Below, in pieces: positions 1-8,665 of a stretch of DNA of 64,000 bases. Every line of letters begins with the position of its first letter. Position 1 is the first letter of the stretch. The position numbers were made by a program, and so were the translations under genes. Below the pieces are notes generated by a model. It saw nothing but the letters and a program-made list of their open reading frames with translations. It did no database searches and was not told the origin of the DNA. The stretch covers positions 1-64,000 of the forward strand of contig JAGWNT010000001.1 of the NCBI GenBank assembly GCA_028871195.1, given 5' to 3'. This stretch comes from REEB85 sp018971455. Its GTDB lineage: Bacteria; Pseudomonadota; Alphaproteobacteria; Acetobacterales; Acetobacteraceae.

Positions 1-566
1 CGAAGCAGTGGAAGGACCTGCTCAACCCGCGCTGGCGCAACGTGATGAGCACGAAGCAATCCACCTCGGGAATGCAGTTCGTCGAATGGTACGAGCTGAG
101 GAAGCTCTATGGTGACCAGTACTGGAAGACCTTCGCGACCCAGCGTCCGCACGGCTTCGATTCGCGCATCCAGCTGTTCGACCGCCTGGCCAAGGGCGAT
201 GATCAGGTCTGCGCCCTGGCGGAATGGGCCGGCTACGTGCTGTTCCATCAGAAGAAGGCGCCGATCGCCTTCGTGGCGCCGGCCGACGGTCTGCCGGCTA
301 CGCCGCTCGCCACCGGCGTGGTGGACAAATCGCCCCATCCCGAGGCCGCGCGGCTCTTCCTCGACTGGCTGATGTCCAGGCGCGGCCAGACCTTCTACCA
401 GGACAACCCCTACCTGCTGTACGGCTCGGTGCGCAAGGACGCGCCGCCGATGCCGGGCGGCCTGCGCCTCAACGATTTCAAACTGCTCATCCCGGCCGAC
501 ATGAAGACCTACGTGGCGAGCCGCAAGAGCTTCAACGCCGAGTGGAACGGCATGCTCGGCCTGTAA
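1..566 (+). CDS. Periplasmic substrate-binding protein of a Fe-type ABC importer (3' part)
   Basis: The left edge cuts this gene: the frame is open from base 3 and ends at TAA 564-566, leaving about 187 C-terminal residues. The visible part looks like the C-terminal lobe of the extracellular solute-binding proteins of the Fe(III)/spermidine group: a PEAARLFLDWLMSRRGQ helix typical of the family, followed by a late NAEWNGMLGL tail. It would bind substrate in the periplasm for the permease and ATPase encoded directly downstream (35-base gap to the permease, then 6 bases). The family label iron transport is only a group name; organic phosphates, polyamines and aminoethylphosphonate are carried by relatives. 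The enzymes downstream point to an organic substrate here. Confidence 0.85.
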   Translation, partial: KQWKDLLNPRWRNVMSTKQSTSGMQFVEWYELRKLYGDQYWKTFATQRPHGFDSRIQLFDRLAKGDDQVCALAEWAGYVLFHQKKAPIAFVAPADGLPATPLATGVVDKSPHPEAARLFLDWLMSRRGQTFYQDNPYLLYGSVRKDAPPMPGGLRLNDFKLLIPADMKTYVASRKSFNAEWNGMLGL

Positions 567-600
567 TCGCGCCAACCACCTGCAGGAGGAGGGGAAAGCC

Positions 601-2298
601 ATGCTCATGGCCCGGTCGCGACATCGGTTGCCGTCCGCCCAGACCATCGTCGGACTGGTGACCATTCTGGTGACCGGGCTGTTCGTGCTCTACCCGATCT
701 ACTTCCTCCTGCAGGCCGCGTTCGATGTCGGCGACCAGGATGCCAGGCCGCCGACCGCCTACGGTCTGGGCAATTTTGCCGCTCTGCCGAAATACTCCGA
801 AATCATGCTCAACACGCTCGGGGTCTCCCTGGGCGCGACGGCGATGGCGCTGGCCTTCGGCTTCCTGACAGCCTGGATCCTCAACCGCACCAACGTCCCC
901 TTCCGCCGCACGCTCGAGCAGGCGATGGCGGTCCCCTATTACGTCACCCCGCTGCTCGGCGCCTTTGCCTGGAGCCTGCTGGGGGCGCCCGAGAGCGGGT
1001 TCATCAATCAGCTCTGGCGCGCCCTGGGCGGCCATGGCGCCATCCTCGACATCATGAGCCCATTCGGCATCGCCTGGGTGATGGCGCTGTTCGAAGGCTC
1101 GGTCGCGTTCGTGATGATCGGCGCGGTGATGAAGTCGATGGACCCCTCGCTTGAGGAGGCCTCGCAGGTCATCGGCGGCGGCCGGCTGCGCACGATGCTG
1201 CGGATCACCCTACCGCTCGTGGCCCCCGGCGTTCTGGGCGCTGCGATCTTCGTCTTTGCCGAAATGCTCGGCTCGTTCTCGGCGGCCCTCGTGCTCGGCA
1301 CGCCCAACCGCTTCTACGTCATCACCACGGCGATCTATCTGCTGGTGTCGCAATATCCGCCGCGCATTCCACTTGCCGCGGCGATGGGCGTGTCGCTGTT
1401 CGCCGTGATGTTCCTGATGCTCTTCCTCTACCGGCGGCTGATCTCGCGCCGCAGCTACGTCACCGTCAGCGGCAAGGCGTTCCGCCCCCGCCAGACCGAC
1501 ATGGGCGGGCTGCGCTGGGCGTTGTTCGGCGTGTGCGTGGGCTACGTCATCCTCTCGGTGGTGCTGCCGATCCTCACGCTGATCTACGCGTCGGTGCAGA
1601 AGCTCGCCGTGGCGTTCCCCGCCGCCGGTAACTTCACCCTTGACAATTACCGTACCGCGCTGACGCAGAATGCGGTGCGCTATGCGATGTCGAACAGCCT
1701 GGTGCTGGGCGTGCTGACGGCGACGATCGGCGTGGCGCTGACGGGCATGCTGTCCTGGCTGATCCATCGCACCCGCCTGCCCGGGCGCGGCGTGCTGGAA
1801 TACGTCGCCATGCTGCCGCAGGCCGTGCCGCGGCTGGTCTTCGCCTTCGGCATGATGTGGGCGTGGCTGGTCATCCCGATCCCCGTCTACGGCACCATCT
1901 GGCTGCTGTTGATCGCCTACCTCACGGTGTTCCTGCCGCTCGGCCTGCGCACCATCTCGAGCGTCCTGCTCCAGCTCGACCGGAGCCTGGACGAATGCGG
2001 CCAGGTCTGCGGCGCGGGCTGGGGCTACCGTGTCCGCACCATCACCATGCCACTGCTGCGGCCGGGAATGCTGGCGGCCTGGATGCTGTTGTTCATCGCC
2101 AGCGTTCGCGAGCTGGGCGCATCCATTCTGCTCATGGGCCCGAATTCTCAGGTGCTGACGCCCGCCATCGTCGATGCCTGGTTTTCCAGCAGTTCCGAGC
2201 TGACCGCGGCGATGGCGCTGATCCAGACAATCGTGGTCGGGCTGGCGGTGGCGTTCTTCATGCTGGTCACGCGCCGCGCCGCGCGACAGGGAGGATAA
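601..2298 (+). CDS. ABC transporter permease, fused two-domain Fe-type
   Basis: A 565-residue inner-membrane protein with two tandem binding-protein-dependent permease domains, roughly residues 30-290 and 305-560, each with several hydrophobic segments. Each half carries the cytoplasmic EAA-type loop that contacts the ATPase: EEASQVIGGG near residue 185 and DECGQVCGAG near residue 463. The length fits fused permeases of the FbpB/AfuB group. The start ATG at 601 follows a strong AGGAGGAGGGG ribosome site. It sits between the binding protein and the ATPase, so it forms the channel of that importer. Substrate is not readable from sequence. Confidence 0.92.
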   Translation: MLMARSRHRLPSAQTIVGLVTILVTGLFVLYPIYFLLQAAFDVGDQDARPPTAYGLGNFAALPKYSEIMLNTLGVSLGATAMALAFGFLTAWILNRTNVPFRRTLEQAMAVPYYVTPLLGAFAWSLLGAPESGFINQLWRALGGHGAILDIMSPFGIAWVMALFEGSVAFVMIGAVMKSMDPSLEEASQVIGGGRLRTMLRITLPLVAPGVLGAAIFVFAEMLGSFSAALVLGTPNRFYVITTAIYLLVSQYPPRIPLAAAMGVSLFAVMFLMLFLYRRLISRRSYVTVSGKAFRPRQTDMGGLRWALFGVCVGYVILSVVLPILTLIYASVQKLAVAFPAAGNFTLDNYRTALTQNAVRYAMSNSLVLGVLTATIGVALTGMLSWLIHRTRLPGRGVLEYVAMLPQAVPRLVFAFGMMWAWLVIPIPVYGTIWLLLIAYLTVFLPLGLRTISSVLLQLDRSLDECGQVCGAGWGYRVRTITMPLLRPGMLAAWMLLFIASVRELGASILLMGPNSQVLTPAIVDAWFSSSSELTAAMALIQTIVVGLAVAFFMLVTRRAARQGG

Positions 2299-2304
2299 CG
2301 AGCA

Positions 2305-3411
2305 GTGTCGTCCAATTCGCAAACGGCGCAGATCGAGGTCGAGAATCTCGAAATCAGCTATGGCTCCGTCGCCGCCGTCGGCCCGGTCAGTTTCCGTGTC
2401 ATGCCCGGCCAGCAGCTGACCCTGCTCGGCCCCTCGGGCTGCGGCAAGACGACGACCCTGCGCGCCGTCGCCGGGCTCGAACGGCCGAGCGCCGGCATCA
2501 TTCGCATCGCCGGGCAGACCATGTATTCGGCGCGGGAGGGCATCAACCTGCCGGCCGAGCGGCGCGGCCTGTCGATGGTCTTCCAATCCTATGCCATCTG
2601 GCCGCACATGACGGTTTTCGAGAACGTCGCCTACGGGCTGCGGGTCCGCCGGCACAGCGCGGCCGAAATTGCCGAGCGCGTCCAGCATGCGCTCGATCTC
2701 GTGCAGATGGGCGCCTATGCCCAGCGCCATGCCTCGCAGCTGTCCGGCGGCCAGCAGCAGCGCGTCGCGCTCGCCCGCGCGTGCGCCTTCTCGCCCAGCG
2801 TCCTGCTGTTCGATGAGCCGCTCTCCAATCTCGACGCCAAGCTGCGCGGCGACATGCGCATCGAACTGCGCGAATTGCAGCACCGGCTCGGCGTCACGTC
2901 CATCTACGTCACGCACGATCTGGAAGAGGCCCTGGCCATGTCCGACCAGGTGGTGGTCATGCGCAACGGGCGCGTCGAGCAGAGCGGACCGCCAGGCGAG
3001 ATCTACAACTATCCGCGCACCGCCTTCGTCGCCGATTTCGTCGGCTCGTCCAACCTCATCACCGGCCGCCTGCGCCCCGATCTCGCGGCGGACGGGCTGA
3101 TTGCGCTGGAGGCCGAGGGCGGCCACATCGTCCACGGCGTCGCCCATGGCCGCGCGCCGGCGGGCGAGCCGGTCATGTCCGTGCGAACCGTCCATCTGCG
3201 GCTGGACGCGGCCCCGCCGGCGCAGTCGCGCAATGTCTGGCCGGTGCGCGTGAAGCGCTCCGTCTTCCTCGGCGATCTCACCGAGCTGCGCGTGCAGTGG
3301 GGCGGGCGCGAACTGGTGGTGCGCTGCGGCGCGACGGCGGCTATAGAGGAAGGGCGAACCGCCTATCTGTCGGCCGACCCGCAAAGCTGCGTGCTGCTGG
3401 AGGCGGTCTGA
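2305..3411 (+). CDS. ABC transporter ATP-binding protein, Fe/polyamine type
   Basis: A 368-residue importer ATPase. Walker A GPSGCGKTT lies at residues 42-50, the signature LSGGQQQR near 146, Walker B LLFDEP near 167 and the switch His in THDLEEA. After about residue 240 there is a TOBE-like regulatory domain, as in FbpC and PotA. The start is GTG 2305, placed 6 bases after the permease stop and behind GGGAGGA. It energises the fused permease upstream. Together with the binding protein this completes a three-gene importer cotranscribed with the two enzymes that follow. Confidence 0.92.
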   Translation: MSSNSQTAQIEVENLEISYGSVAAVGPVSFRVMPGQQLTLLGPSGCGKTTTLRAVAGLERPSAGIIRIAGQTMYSAREGINLPAERRGLSMVFQSYAIWPHMTVFENVAYGLRVRRHSAAEIAERVQHALDLVQMGAYAQRHASQLSGGQQQRVALARACAFSPSVLLFDEPLSNLDAKLRGDMRIELRELQHRLGVTSIYVTHDLEEALAMSDQVVVMRNGRVEQSGPPGEIYNYPRTAFVADFVGSSNLITGRLRPDLAADGLIALEAEGGHIVHGVAHGRAPAGEPVMSVRTVHLRLDAAPPAQSRNVWPVRVKRSVFLGDLTELRVQWGGRELVVRCGATAAIEEGRTAYLSADPQSCVLLEAV

Positions 3412-3431
3412 CCGACCCATTCCTGACGGAG

Positions 3432-4367
3432 ATGAACATGGCTGCCTCCCTGGCCTCGCTGCGCGCCGCGCTGACCGGCATTTCCGGCATTCTGGTGACG
3501 CCTTTCGACGCGGATGACAGGCTCGCACCGGCCCGGCTGGGCCCCATCGTCGATCGCGCGGTGGGGGCGGGCGTGCACATCCTGGTCGCCAACGGAAATA
3601 CCGGCGAGTTCTATGGCCTGACGACGCGCGAGGCCGAGACGATGGTGCGCGAAGCCGCCGGCCACGTCGCCGGCCGCGTGCCGCTGGTGGCCGGCGTCGG
3701 CCGCAGCCTGCACGACGCGCTGGCGCTGGCGCGCGCCTCGGCGGCGGCCGGTGCCAGCGCGCTGATGGTCCACCAGCCGCCCGATCCGTTCGTCGCGCCG
3801 CGCGGCGTCGTCGAATATGTGCGCCGTGTCGCCGAGGCCGGCGGCGGGCTGCCGGTCATCCTCTATCTGCGCAATGACGGCATCGGCCTCGATGCCATCG
3901 CGGCCCTTTGCTCGCTTCCCGAGGTCGTCGGGGTGAAATGGGCCTCGCCCACGCCGCTGCGCCTCGCCGAGGCCATCCGCCGTGCCGATCCGCGCATCGT
4001 CTGGGTCGGCGGCTTGGCCGAGACCTGGGCGCCGCCGCTCTATGCCGTTGGCGCGCGCGGCTTCACCTCCGGGCTGATCAATGTCTGGCCCGAGCATTCG
4101 GTGGCCATCCATGCGGCCCTGGCGCGCGGCGATTATCCGGCGGCGATGGCGCTGATCGGCCGCATGGCCGCCTTCGAGGAGCTGCGCAGCGAGGAGGGAA
4201 ACGGCACCAACGTCTCGGTGGTCAAGGCGGCACTCGCGCTCGCCGGGCATGATTGCGGCCATGCCCGCGCCCCGGGCGCCTGGCCGCTGACGCCGGGCCA
4301 GCATGCCAGGCTGGTCGCCTTGCTGGGCGAGTGGGGTATGGCCGGCGAAACCGGCGCGGCGGCCTGA
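3432..4367 (+). CDS. DapA/dihydrodipicolinate synthase family lyase
   Basis: A 311-residue class I aldolase/lyase of the DapA (DHDPS/NAL) family. The Schiff-base lysine is K169 in VVGVKW and the proton-relay tyrosine Y145 in VILYLRN. The pyruvate-binding GNTGE pattern lies near residues 55-59. Such enzymes condense or split pyruvate-type substrates; members linked to transport operons often dehydrate or cleave sugar acids rather than make lysine precursors. The ATG at 3432 is used because a start at 3297 would run over the ATPase gene by 115 bases. Its place behind an importer and before a hydroxyacid dehydrogenase suggests catabolism of the imported compound. Exact substrate unknown. Confidence 0.85.
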   Translation: MNMAASLASLRAALTGISGILVTPFDADDRLAPARLGPIVDRAVGAGVHILVANGNTGEFYGLTTREAETMVREAAGHVAGRVPLVAGVGRSLHDALALARASAAAGASALMVHQPPDPFVAPRGVVEYVRRVAEAGGGLPVILYLRNDGIGLDAIAALCSLPEVVGVKWASPTPLRLAEAIRRADPRIVWVGGLAETWAPPLYAVGARGFTSGLINVWPEHSVAIHAALARGDYPAAMALIGRMAAFEELRSEEGNGTNVSVVKAALALAGHDCGHARAPGAWPLTPGQHARLVALLGEWGMAGETGAAA

Positions 4368-4395
4368 TGCCACGCCGCCGAGGGGCAGCAGGCCG

Positions 4396-5340
4396 ATGAT
4401 TGCAGGCGACGTGCTGCTGATCGCCGACCTGATGCCCGCGGCGATCGCCGATCTGCGCACCCGCACCAGCATGCTCGACGGGCGCCTCGCCGCCTCCCGC
4501 GCCGCGCTGATCGCGGAGCATCGCGACCGCATCCGTGCCATCGCCACCCACGCCCATACGCCGTGCCCGCGCGCGCTGATCGAGGCCTTGCCCAGGCTCG
4601 AGATCATCGCCTGCTTCAGCGCCGGCGTCGATGACATCGACGTTGCGGCGGCGGCCGAGCACGGCGTGGTCGTCACCAGCACATCCGAGGCGCTGGCTGA
4701 TGACGTGGCCGACGTGGCGATGGCCAAATGCCTGCTGCTGCTGCGCCGCTTCCTCCAGGCCGACCGTTTCGTGCGCGATGGCAGCTGGGCCCGCGGACCC
4801 TTCCCGCTGGCCCGCTCCCTCAAGGGCCAGCGGCTCGGCCTGCTCGGCATGGGCATGATCGGTGGCGCCATCGCCCGGCGGGCGGAGGCAAGCGGCATGT
4901 CGATCGCCTACACCACGCGCACGCCCCGGCCCGACCTGCCGTACCGCCATGTCCCCCGCGTGGCCGACCTTGCGGGCGGGAGCGATATCCTGGTGGTCTG
5001 CTGCCCGGCGACGGCGGCGACGCGCCACCTCGTCGACGCGGCGGTGCTGCGCGCACTCGGCCCGCAGGGCTATCTGGTCAACGTCGCCCGCGGCAGCATC
5101 GTTGACGAGGCCGCCCTGGTTGAGGCGCTGCGAGAGGGCGCCATTGCCGGTGCGGGGCTCGACGTCTTTGCCGACGAACCCCATCCGCACGCCGAATTGC
5201 TTCTGCTCGACAACGTCTCCCTCTCGCCGCATATCGGCAGCGGGACCGAGGCGGCGCGCGCCGCCATGGGGCGTTCCATGGTCGAGAGCATCCTGCGCCA
5301 GCTCGGCGGATCGTCGGGGCGACACCGACCGCCGCCTTGA
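4396..5340 (+). CDS. D-2-hydroxyacid dehydrogenase, NAD(P)-dependent
   Basis: A 314-residue cytosolic oxidoreductase of the D-isomer 2-hydroxyacid dehydrogenase family, interconverting a 2-oxo acid and a D-2-hydroxy acid. The Rossmann motif GMGMIGGAIA starts near residue 152. The catalytic triad is present: Arg in NVARGSIVDE, Glu in DVFADEPH and His in SPHIGSGT. The ATG at 4396 gives the usual length; an earlier in-frame ATG at 4303 lies inside the DapA-like gene. It probably reduces a glyoxylate- or hydroxypyruvate-like product of the same pathway. Its TGA stop (5338-5340) falls inside an FNR-type box that belongs to the next gene. Confidence 0.88.
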   Translation: MIAGDVLLIADLMPAAIADLRTRTSMLDGRLAASRAALIAEHRDRIRAIATHAHTPCPRALIEALPRLEIIACFSAGVDDIDVAAAAEHGVVVTSTSEALADDVADVAMAKCLLLLRRFLQADRFVRDGSWARGPFPLARSLKGQRLGLLGMGMIGGAIARRAEASGMSIAYTTRTPRPDLPYRHVPRVADLAGGSDILVVCCPATAATRHLVDAAVLRALGPQGYLVNVARGSIVDEAALVEALREGAIAGAGLDVFADEPHPHAELLLLDNVSLSPHIGSGTEAARAAMGRSMVESILRQLGGSSGRHRPPP

Positions 5341-5350
5341 CCGCGATCAA
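5337..5350. promoter_or_regulatory. FNR/FixK-type binding site upstream of nrdJ
   Basis: TTGAC-CGCG-ATCAA is a 5-4-5 palindrome matching the TTGAT-N4-ATCAA consensus of FNR/FixK/ANR regulators at 9 of 10 arm positions (the mismatch, C for T at arm position 5, is one commonly found in alphaproteobacterial sites). Its centre is about 160 bases before the nrdJ ATG. If it acts at the usual -41.5, transcription would start near 5385. Two further boxes of this kind lie at 15698 and 15747, upstream of the convergent operon. Confidence 0.65.
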
Positions 5351-5503
5351 TGCCAGGGCGCAGGAATCGGCCAGGATTGCACTCCTGGGCAGGAGCCTTG
5401 GCAATGACATCCACCTTGGGGCGGCCCGTCCGGCGCCCCCTTCCGTCATGTGAGGGCAGCAGACCCCGCGGCCCGTCGCCCGGGGCCGCGGCGGGAGATT
5501 GCC

Positions 5504-7297
5504 ATGGCGGATGACGAATGGCTCCAGACGCCGATCGCGCGCCATGTGTGGGAGACGCGCTACCGCGCCGCCGGCGAGGGCTCCGTCGCCGCCACCTGGC
5601 GGCGGGTCGCGCGGGCCGTGGCCGCCGTCGAGCCGGGCGACCGCGAGGGCTGGGCCCATTGCTTCCACGACATCATGCAGGGCTTCCAGTTCCTGCCCGG
5701 CGGCCGCATCCAGGCCGGGGCCGGCACGGCGCGCGACGTCACCCTGTTCAACTGCTTCGTCATGGGGCCGATCGAGGACTCGATCCCGGGGATATTCCGC
5801 GCGCTGCAGGAAGGTGCGGTCACGATGCAGCGCGGCGGCGGCGTCGGCTATGATTTCTCGACGCTGCGCCCCGCCGGCACGCCGGCGCCGACCACCGGGG
5901 CCATCGCCTCCGGGCCGGTGTCGTTCATGGATGTATGGGACGCGATGTGCGCCACCATCCAGTCCACCGGCGCGCGTCGCGGTGCGATGATGGCAACCCT
6001 GCGCTGTGACCATCCCGATATCGAGGCCTTCATCGACGCCAAGCGCCGCCCGCACCGGCTGCGCTCGTTCAATCTTTCGGTGCAGGTGACCGACGCTTTC
6101 ATGCGCGCCATCGCGCTGGACGCGGACTGGCCACTGGTGTTTCCCGCCGCCGCCCTGGCCGGCGATGGCGAGACGATCCTGCGGGCCTGGCCGGGCGAAG
6201 CATCGGCGGTGCCCTGCCGCGTTGTTCGCCGCGCCTCCGCGCGCACCCTGTGGGACCGGCTTCTGCACGCCAGCTACGACACCGGCGAGCCCGGCATGCT
6301 GTTCATCGACCGCATCAACCGGATGAACAATCTCTGGTACCGCGAGCGGATCACCGCCACCAATCCCTGCGGCGAGGTGCCCCTGCCGCCCTACGCGGCG
6401 TGCGATCTCGGCGCGATCAACCTCGCCGGTCTGATTCGCGATCCGTTCACCCCGCAGGCGCGGCTGGACGGCGATCGCCTGGCCGAGATCGTTCCCGTGG
6501 CGGTGCGGTTGCTCGATAATGTGATCGACATTTCGCGCTTTCCCCTCCCGCAGCAGCGCGTCGCCGTTCACAGGGCGCGCCGCATCGGCCTCGGCATCAC
6601 CGGATTGGCCGACGCGCTGATCATGCTCGGCCTGCGCTACGGCAGCGACGCCTCGCTCGCCTTCGCCGCGGACACCATGTCCGCGATCTGCCATGCCGCG
6701 TACCGGCAATCGATCGCCCTGGCCGAGGCGAAGGGGCGCTTCCCGGATTTCGCCGCGGACCGCTATCTGGAAGGCCCGTTCATCCAGGCCCTTCCGGCCG
6801 ATATCCGCGACGGCATTGCCCGCCACGGCATCCGCAACTCGCATCTTCTGGCCATCGCCCCCGCCGGCACGATCAGCCTGCTCGCCGGCAATGTGTCGAG
6901 TGGAATCGAGCCCGTCTTCGCGGCGGAATACGGGCGCACCGTGCTCGATCTGAACGGCGGGTCCAGGCAATTCCGTCTCGTCGACGATGCCGTCCGGCGA
7001 TGGCGGGCGCGGCACGGCCGGACCGACGGCGTGCCGGATGGGTTCGTGACGGCCACGGACCTGCCCATTGCCGCGCATCTGGCCATGCAGGCGGCGCTCC
7101 AGGGCTCGGTCGACAACTCGATATCGAAAACCATCAATGTCCCGGCGGAGATCGGCTTCGATGCCTTTGCGCCCGTCTACCGGCTTGCCTACGACAAGGG
7201 ATTGAAGGGCTGCACGACATTCCGCCCCGCCGTCGCCGCACGCACCGTGCTGGCGCCGGTCGAGGCATGTCCGGGGCGCCTGCGTCCGACCGCCTGA
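5504..7297 (+). CDS. nrdJ: Adenosylcobalamin-dependent ribonucleotide reductase (class II, short form)
   Basis: A 597-residue class II ribonucleotide reductase, which makes deoxyribonucleotides with coenzyme B12 and needs no oxygen. Family marks: LFNCF near residues 82-86 holding a redox cysteine, NPCGEVPLPPY near residue 288 with active-site Cys and Glu, a TGARRGAMMATL stretch, and the late LKGCTTFRP segment. The protein ends about 25 residues after that segment, with only one Cys in the tail, so the C-terminal Cys pair or zinc-binding tail of long NrdJ proteins is not evident. The ATG at 5504 follows GGGAG; an in-frame start at 5450 is possible but has a weaker site. The upstream FNR-type box fits expression at low oxygen. 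Confidence 0.9.
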   Translation: MADDEWLQTPIARHVWETRYRAAGEGSVAATWRRVARAVAAVEPGDREGWAHCFHDIMQGFQFLPGGRIQAGAGTARDVTLFNCFVMGPIEDSIPGIFRALQEGAVTMQRGGGVGYDFSTLRPAGTPAPTTGAIASGPVSFMDVWDAMCATIQSTGARRGAMMATLRCDHPDIEAFIDAKRRPHRLRSFNLSVQVTDAFMRAIALDADWPLVFPAAALAGDGETILRAWPGEASAVPCRVVRRASARTLWDRLLHASYDTGEPGMLFIDRINRMNNLWYRERITATNPCGEVPLPPYAACDLGAINLAGLIRDPFTPQARLDGDRLAEIVPVAVRLLDNVIDISRFPLPQQRVAVHRARRIGLGITGLADALIMLGLRYGSDASLAFAADTMSAICHAAYRQSIALAEAKGRFPDFAADRYLEGPFIQALPADIRDGIARHGIRNSHLLAIAPAGTISLLAGNVSSGIEPVFAAEYGRTVLDLNGGSRQFRLVDDAVRRWRARHGRTDGVPDGFVTATDLPIAAHLAMQAALQGSVDNSISKTINVPAEIGFDAFAPVYRLAYDKGLKGCTTFRPAVAARTVLAPVEACPGRLRPTA

Positions 7298-7312
7298 TAT
7301 CGCCGCGCGCGC

Positions 7313-8665
7313 CTACCCCGCCGGCAGGCGCGCCAGGAAAGCATCGACGGCGCCCGAAAGCGATGCGGCCGGGTCCTCTGCGAACGCATAGCGTGCCCGC
7401 ACGGCCGGCTTGCGCAACCGGAGCAGCGCCGCGAGGTCGATCGGCGTCGCGATCACGACCAGTTCGGCCGCCGATGTCTCGATGGTGCGGGCAAGGGCCT
7501 CGCGCTGGCTGGCGCTGTAGCCCATGGCCGGCAGGACGCGCCCGATATGCGGATAGGCCGCGAACACCTCCAGCAGGTCGGCCGGAGCAGACAGCCGTGG
7601 ATCGACCAGCTCGCGCGCGCCGGCGGCGATGGCCGCGGCCGCCCCGGCGCCCGCCGCCATGCCGCCATGCGTCAGTGTCGGCCCGTCCTCGACCACCAGC
7701 ACGCGCCGCCCTCTGACCGCGGCGGGATCGTCGAGGCGCACCGGCAGGTTGCCGGGAAGGATGGTCGCGCGGGGATTGACCGCGCGCAGCCGCGCCGCGA
7801 GGGCCGCCACGTCGCCCGGCGCCGCCGCGTCGGCCTTGTTCACCACCAGAATATCGACCATCCGCGCGACCGTCTCGCCGGGGTGATGGGTGGTCACCTG
7901 GTCCGGCCGCAGCGCATCGGCGACGCCGATATGCAGATCCGGGCGGATGAACGGGAAATCATTGTTGCCGCCATCCCAGACCAGGATGTCCGCCTTGGCC
8001 GCGGCCGCCAGCAGAATGGCCGCGTAATCGACGCCGGCGAACACCAGATTGCCGGCGGCGATATGGGGCTCGTACTCCTCGCGCTCCTCGATGGTGCAAC
8101 GTGCCGCATCCAGATCGGCGGGCGATGCGAAGCGCTGCACACGTTCCAGCGCCAGGTTGCCGTACGGCATTGGATGGCGGATCACCGCCACGCGCCGGCC
8201 CGCCTTGCGCAGATGGCCGCCCAGCCAGCGCGAAATGGGCGACTTGCCGCAGCCGGTGCGCAGCCCGCTGACGCCGATCACCGGGCGCGCGGCCGTCAGC
8301 ATGGTGCGCCGCGGCCCGAGCAGCGAAAAATCGGCGCCGGCCGCCAGGGCGCGCGAGGCGAGATGCATCACATGGGCATGCGGCACGTCGCTGTAGGCGA
8401 AAACCACCTGGTCCACCCGCTCCGCGCGGCAAATCTCCTCCAGGCGCTCCTCGGCGACGATCGGGATACCGGCCGGGTAGCGCGGCCCGGCCAGCTCCGC
8501 CGGGTAACGGCGATCGGCGATGCCGGGGATCTGCGCCGCCGTGAAGGCGACGACGCAGCTCGCCGGATCGTCGCGATAGACCGCGTTGAAATTGTGAAAG
8601 TCGCGCCCGGCCGCACCCAGGATCACGATGCGCATGGCGCGGTCCGGTGAAGGGGTGCGTGTCAT
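7313..8665 (-). CDS. Cyclic 2,3-diphosphoglycerate synthetase-like GTPase family protein
   Basis: About 450 residues. It opens with MRIVILGAAGRDFHNFN, a hallmark of this family, and has a P-loop GLRTGCGKS near residues 134-142 and a nucleotide-type VVNKAD segment. Archaeal relatives make cyclic 2,3-diphosphoglycerate, a thermoprotectant; the role of bacterial members is not established, so the name is by family only. The chosen ATG (8665) overlaps the upstream decarboxylase stop as ATGA, implying translational coupling; ATG 8635, at the family's conserved N-terminus, is an equally good start. It is the last gene of the minus-strand operon and converges with nrdJ, with 15 bases between them. 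Confidence 0.75.
   Translation of the reverse strand: MTRTPSPDRAMRIVILGAAGRDFHNFNAVYRDDPASCVVAFTAAQIPGIADRRYPAELAGPRYPAGIPIVAEERLEEICRAERVDQVVFAYSDVPHAHVMHLASRALAAGADFSLLGPRRTMLTAARPVIGVSGLRTGCGKSPISRWLGGHLRKAGRRVAVIRHPMPYGNLALERVQRFASPADLDAARCTIEEREEYEPHIAAGNLVFAGVDYAAILLAAAAKADILVWDGGNNDFPFIRPDLHIGVADALRPDQVTTHHPGETVARMVDILVVNKADAAAPGDVAALAARLRAVNPRATILPGNLPVRLDDPAAVRGRRVLVVEDGPTLTHGGMAAGAGAAAAIAAGARELVDPRLSAPADLLEVFAAYPHIGRVLPAMGYSASQREALARTIETSAAELVVIATPIDLAALLRLRKPAVRARYAFAEDPAASLSGAVDAFLARLPAG

Noticed and set aside
1210..3528. A 772-codon open frame on the minus strand
   Set aside because: It lies wholly antisense to the permease and ATPase genes, is rich in Arg, His, Gln, Asp and Gly as expected for GC-rich shadows, and shows no domain.
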